Of a stretch of DNA of 64,000 bases, positions 62,523-64,000 are shown in pieces (position 1 is the stretch's first letter; each line of letters starts with the position of its first letter). Source of the stretch: an uncultured Lachnospiraceae bacterium (GTDB lineage Bacteria; Bacillota; Clostridia; Lachnospirales; Lachnospiraceae); NCBI GenBank assembly GCA_949840465.1, contig CATKXE010000007.1:1-64000 (forward strand). The letters run 5' to 3'. The translations under genes and the position numbers were made by a program. The notes beneath the pieces were generated by a model. It did no database searches. It was not told the DNA's origin and saw only the letters and a program-made list of their open reading frames with translations.

Positions 62523-63257
62523 ATGGGGAATGACGCAATCGTGACGGTTGATCACGTGTCCATGAAGTTCAATCTGTCTTCGGAGAAATTTGACAGCTTC
62601 AAGGAATATGTCATAAAAAGTATAAAAAGACAGGTTTCTTACGATGAATTCTGGGCATTGCAGGACGTCTCTTTTGAGGTAAAGCGCGGGCAGTCCCTTG
62701 GGCTTGTGGGGCTCAACGGGAGCGGAAAAAGCACCATGCTGAAAATCATAGCGGGCGTATTGAAACCCACCAAAGGACGTGTGGCCGTAGGCGGGAATAT
62801 GGCGCCTCTGATCGAACTGGGAGCCGGGTTTGATATGGATCTGACTGCAAGGGAGAATGTATTTCTGAACGGAGCGCTTTTGGGTTATAACCGTGCGCAA
62901 ATGGAAGCACAATATGAGGATATCGTACATTTTTCCGAGTTAGGCGAATTTATGAATGTCCCTGTTAAAAACTTCTCTTCCGGTATGGTATCCAGGCTGG
63001 CATTCGCCATTGCCACGATCGGGGTGCCGGACATTTTGATCTGCGATGAGGTCCTGTCTGTGGGCGACTTCCGTTTTCAGGAAAAGTGTGAGGAGCGGAT
63101 TGGGAATATGAAGGAAAAAGGAACCACGATCCTGTTCGTATCCCACAGCCTGACGCAGGTGGAAAAAATCTGCGACAAGATTGTGTGGCTGGAGAAAGGG
63201 CATCTGAAAAAGTTTGGAGATGCAGAAGAAATCTGCAGGATTTATGCCGGCTCGTAG
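62523..63257 (+). CDS. ABC export ATPase, TagH/Wzt-like without a sugar-binding tail
   Basis: The 244-aa ATPase shows Walker A GLNGSGKST (about residues 64-72), the signature FSSGMVSRLAFAIA, Walker B ILICDEVLSVGD and VSHSL. The N-terminal stretch before Walker A, with SMKFNLSSEKFDSFKEYVIKSI, is typical of TagH/RfbE-type exporters. It ends just after the ATPase core, so it lacks the C-terminal carbohydrate-binding domain of long Wzt proteins. The start has a GGAG-like site (TAGGAGCGATAGT). It pairs with the permease 10 nt upstream. Confidence 0.94.
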   Translation: MGNDAIVTVDHVSMKFNLSSEKFDSFKEYVIKSIKRQVSYDEFWALQDVSFEVKRGQSLGLVGLNGSGKSTMLKIIAGVLKPTKGRVAVGGNMAPLIELGAGFDMDLTARENVFLNGALLGYNRAQMEAQYEDIVHFSELGEFMNVPVKNFSSGMVSRLAFAIATIGVPDILICDEVLSVGDFRFQEKCEERIGNMKEKGTTILFVSHSLTQVEKICDKIVWLEKGHLKKFGDAEEICRIYAGS

Positions 63258-63296
63258 GAAACACATGAAAAGAAGTTCATTGGGGATTTACGGAAT

Positions 63297-63902
63297 ATGA
63301 AAAAAAAATGGAGCTTTATCTTACTGGGCATCTGCCTGTTTGCATGTGCATATTTATATGCACATATTGACAAAAACACCTATTTGTATGACCGGAATAC
63401 GGATTCGGCTGATTTTATCGGAACCGGGATCCTGAAGGAAGGGGAAGAGATTACGCAGACCTTTACCTGCCCGGAAAATTCACTGGACGGAATCAATCTG
63501 AAAGCCACTTTGATTGGCAGCGCAGAAGCCGTAAAAATAGAATATTCCCTGATAGATTTAGAAAGCGGCGATGAGGTCAGGACGGCGTCTGCAGCGGGAA
63601 GTGAGATCAAAAACAATAAATTTAACAAATTGGATTTTGAGGTTTTGCCGGGAACGAAAGGGAAGCGTTATATGCTGCGGCTTAAGGAATCCGGGACAGA
63701 CGATATGGCAGGCGTCAGCTTTTATGTGACTGAAGGGGGCGGGAATGAGGAAACGCTTTCCATCAAAGGGAGTGAGACGAAAGGAACGCTGATTGTCAGA
63801 ATGCTCACGCACAGGTTTGACCTGGAGACCTTTGTGGTCCTGCTGGGAATTGCGGCCTTTATTGCCGGCTTTATGGGCATGCTTTACAGGTTATTTAAAT
63901 AA
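63297..63902 (+). CDS. Membrane protein of unknown function
   Basis: The family of this 201-aa protein was not recognised. It has a hydrophobic helix at residues 5-22 and another at about 175-195. Between them lies an outside domain, predicted beta-rich, with phrases such as GEEITQTFTCPENSLDGINLK, followed by a charged part. The topology resembles a small sandwich domain held between two membrane anchors. It lies 39 nt after the exporter ATPase gene and 27 nt before the next ORF, so it belongs to the same operon and may help polymer export or assembly. Confidence 0.75.
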   Translation: MKKKWSFILLGICLFACAYLYAHIDKNTYLYDRNTDSADFIGTGILKEGEEITQTFTCPENSLDGINLKATLIGSAEAVKIEYSLIDLESGDEVRTASAAGSEIKNNKFNKLDFEVLPGTKGKRYMLRLKESGTDDMAGVSFYVTEGGGNEETLSIKGSETKGTLIVRMLTHRFDLETFVVLLGIAAFIAGFMGMLYRLFK

Positions 63903-63929
63903 TTACAGATATAAGGGGAAGAAAATACC

Positions 63930-64000
63930 ATGGAGAATAAATTTTTTGTGACAACATGCAGGTTTCACACAAAAGTAAAGAACAAGCTGCTGATCATAGG
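63930..64000 (+). CDS. Partial CDS cut by the window end
   Basis: An ATG at 63930 follows AAGGGGAAG and opens a frame, MENKFFVTTCRFHTKVKNK, that runs to the end of the window. It is 27 nt after the previous gene. Too little is visible to name it; its place suggests another member of the polysaccharide operon. Confidence 0.6.
   Translation, partial: MENKFFVTTCRFHTKVKNKLLII

Overview
The window looks like a chromosomal segment of a Gram-positive anaerobe of the Clostridia, most likely Lachnospiraceae. The pointers are strong AGGAGG-type ribosome sites, SigA-like promoters with 17-nt spacers, an oxygen-sensitive double-cubane reductase, a cell-wall-anchored SpaA/VaFE adhesin, a lipoprotein sugar transporter, and the order tig-clpP-clpX-lon-ysxC. 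No rRNA, tRNA or CRISPR array was recognised. The taxonomic call is inference from gene content.

Layout. 1-10.0 kb is mostly minus strand: a PadR-DUF1700-DUF4097 envelope operon, aroB, an unknown plus-strand gene, an SsuBC/TauBC-like ABC pair without a binding protein, an ECF sigma factor with a membrane partner, and a DUF4173 membrane protein. 10.4-15.7 kb is a monosaccharide ABC transporter (ChvE/GguA/GguB type) followed by a GntR-LacI hybrid regulator. 15.8-22.1 kb holds queH, a group of cysteine desulfurase-like protein, double-cubane reductase and DUF3343 protein, then argH and asd. A repeat-rich 0.8-kb gap precedes a 1325-residue thioester/SpaA/VaFE surface protein. 27-39.7 kb is core metabolism and proteostasis: leuC, leuD, thrC, a DJ-1 protein, GtrA, tig, clpP, clpX, lon, ysxC and an AI-2E family protein. 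40-43.5 kb encodes a bifunctional amidase/glucosaminidase with eight internal repeats.

From 43.6 kb to the end lies a cell-surface polysaccharide locus: FkbM methyltransferase, ATP-grasp enzyme, initiating glycosyl-phosphotransferase, Wzy-like polymerase, GT2 glycosyltransferase, DegT aminotransferase, LTA-synthase-like enzyme, rfbB/rfbA/rfbC and a TagGH-like ABC exporter. It is interrupted at about 51.7-56.7 kb by an AT-rich defence island that encodes an AbiEi/AbiEii toxin-antitoxin pair and a BcgI-like restriction-modification pair in what looks like one four-gene operon. A recombinase-like gene remnant lies on its left and a 17-codon stub on its right.

A modular interspersed repeat, with blocks called A, B and C here, recurs in at least seven intergenic places. 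It occurs in both orientations, with different blocks kept in each copy, and often directly follows a gene. The most interesting items are the AbiE/BcgI-like island, the desulfurase/double-cubane/DUF3343 trio, the mosaic repeat family with a possible small RNA, and the two large multidomain surface proteins.
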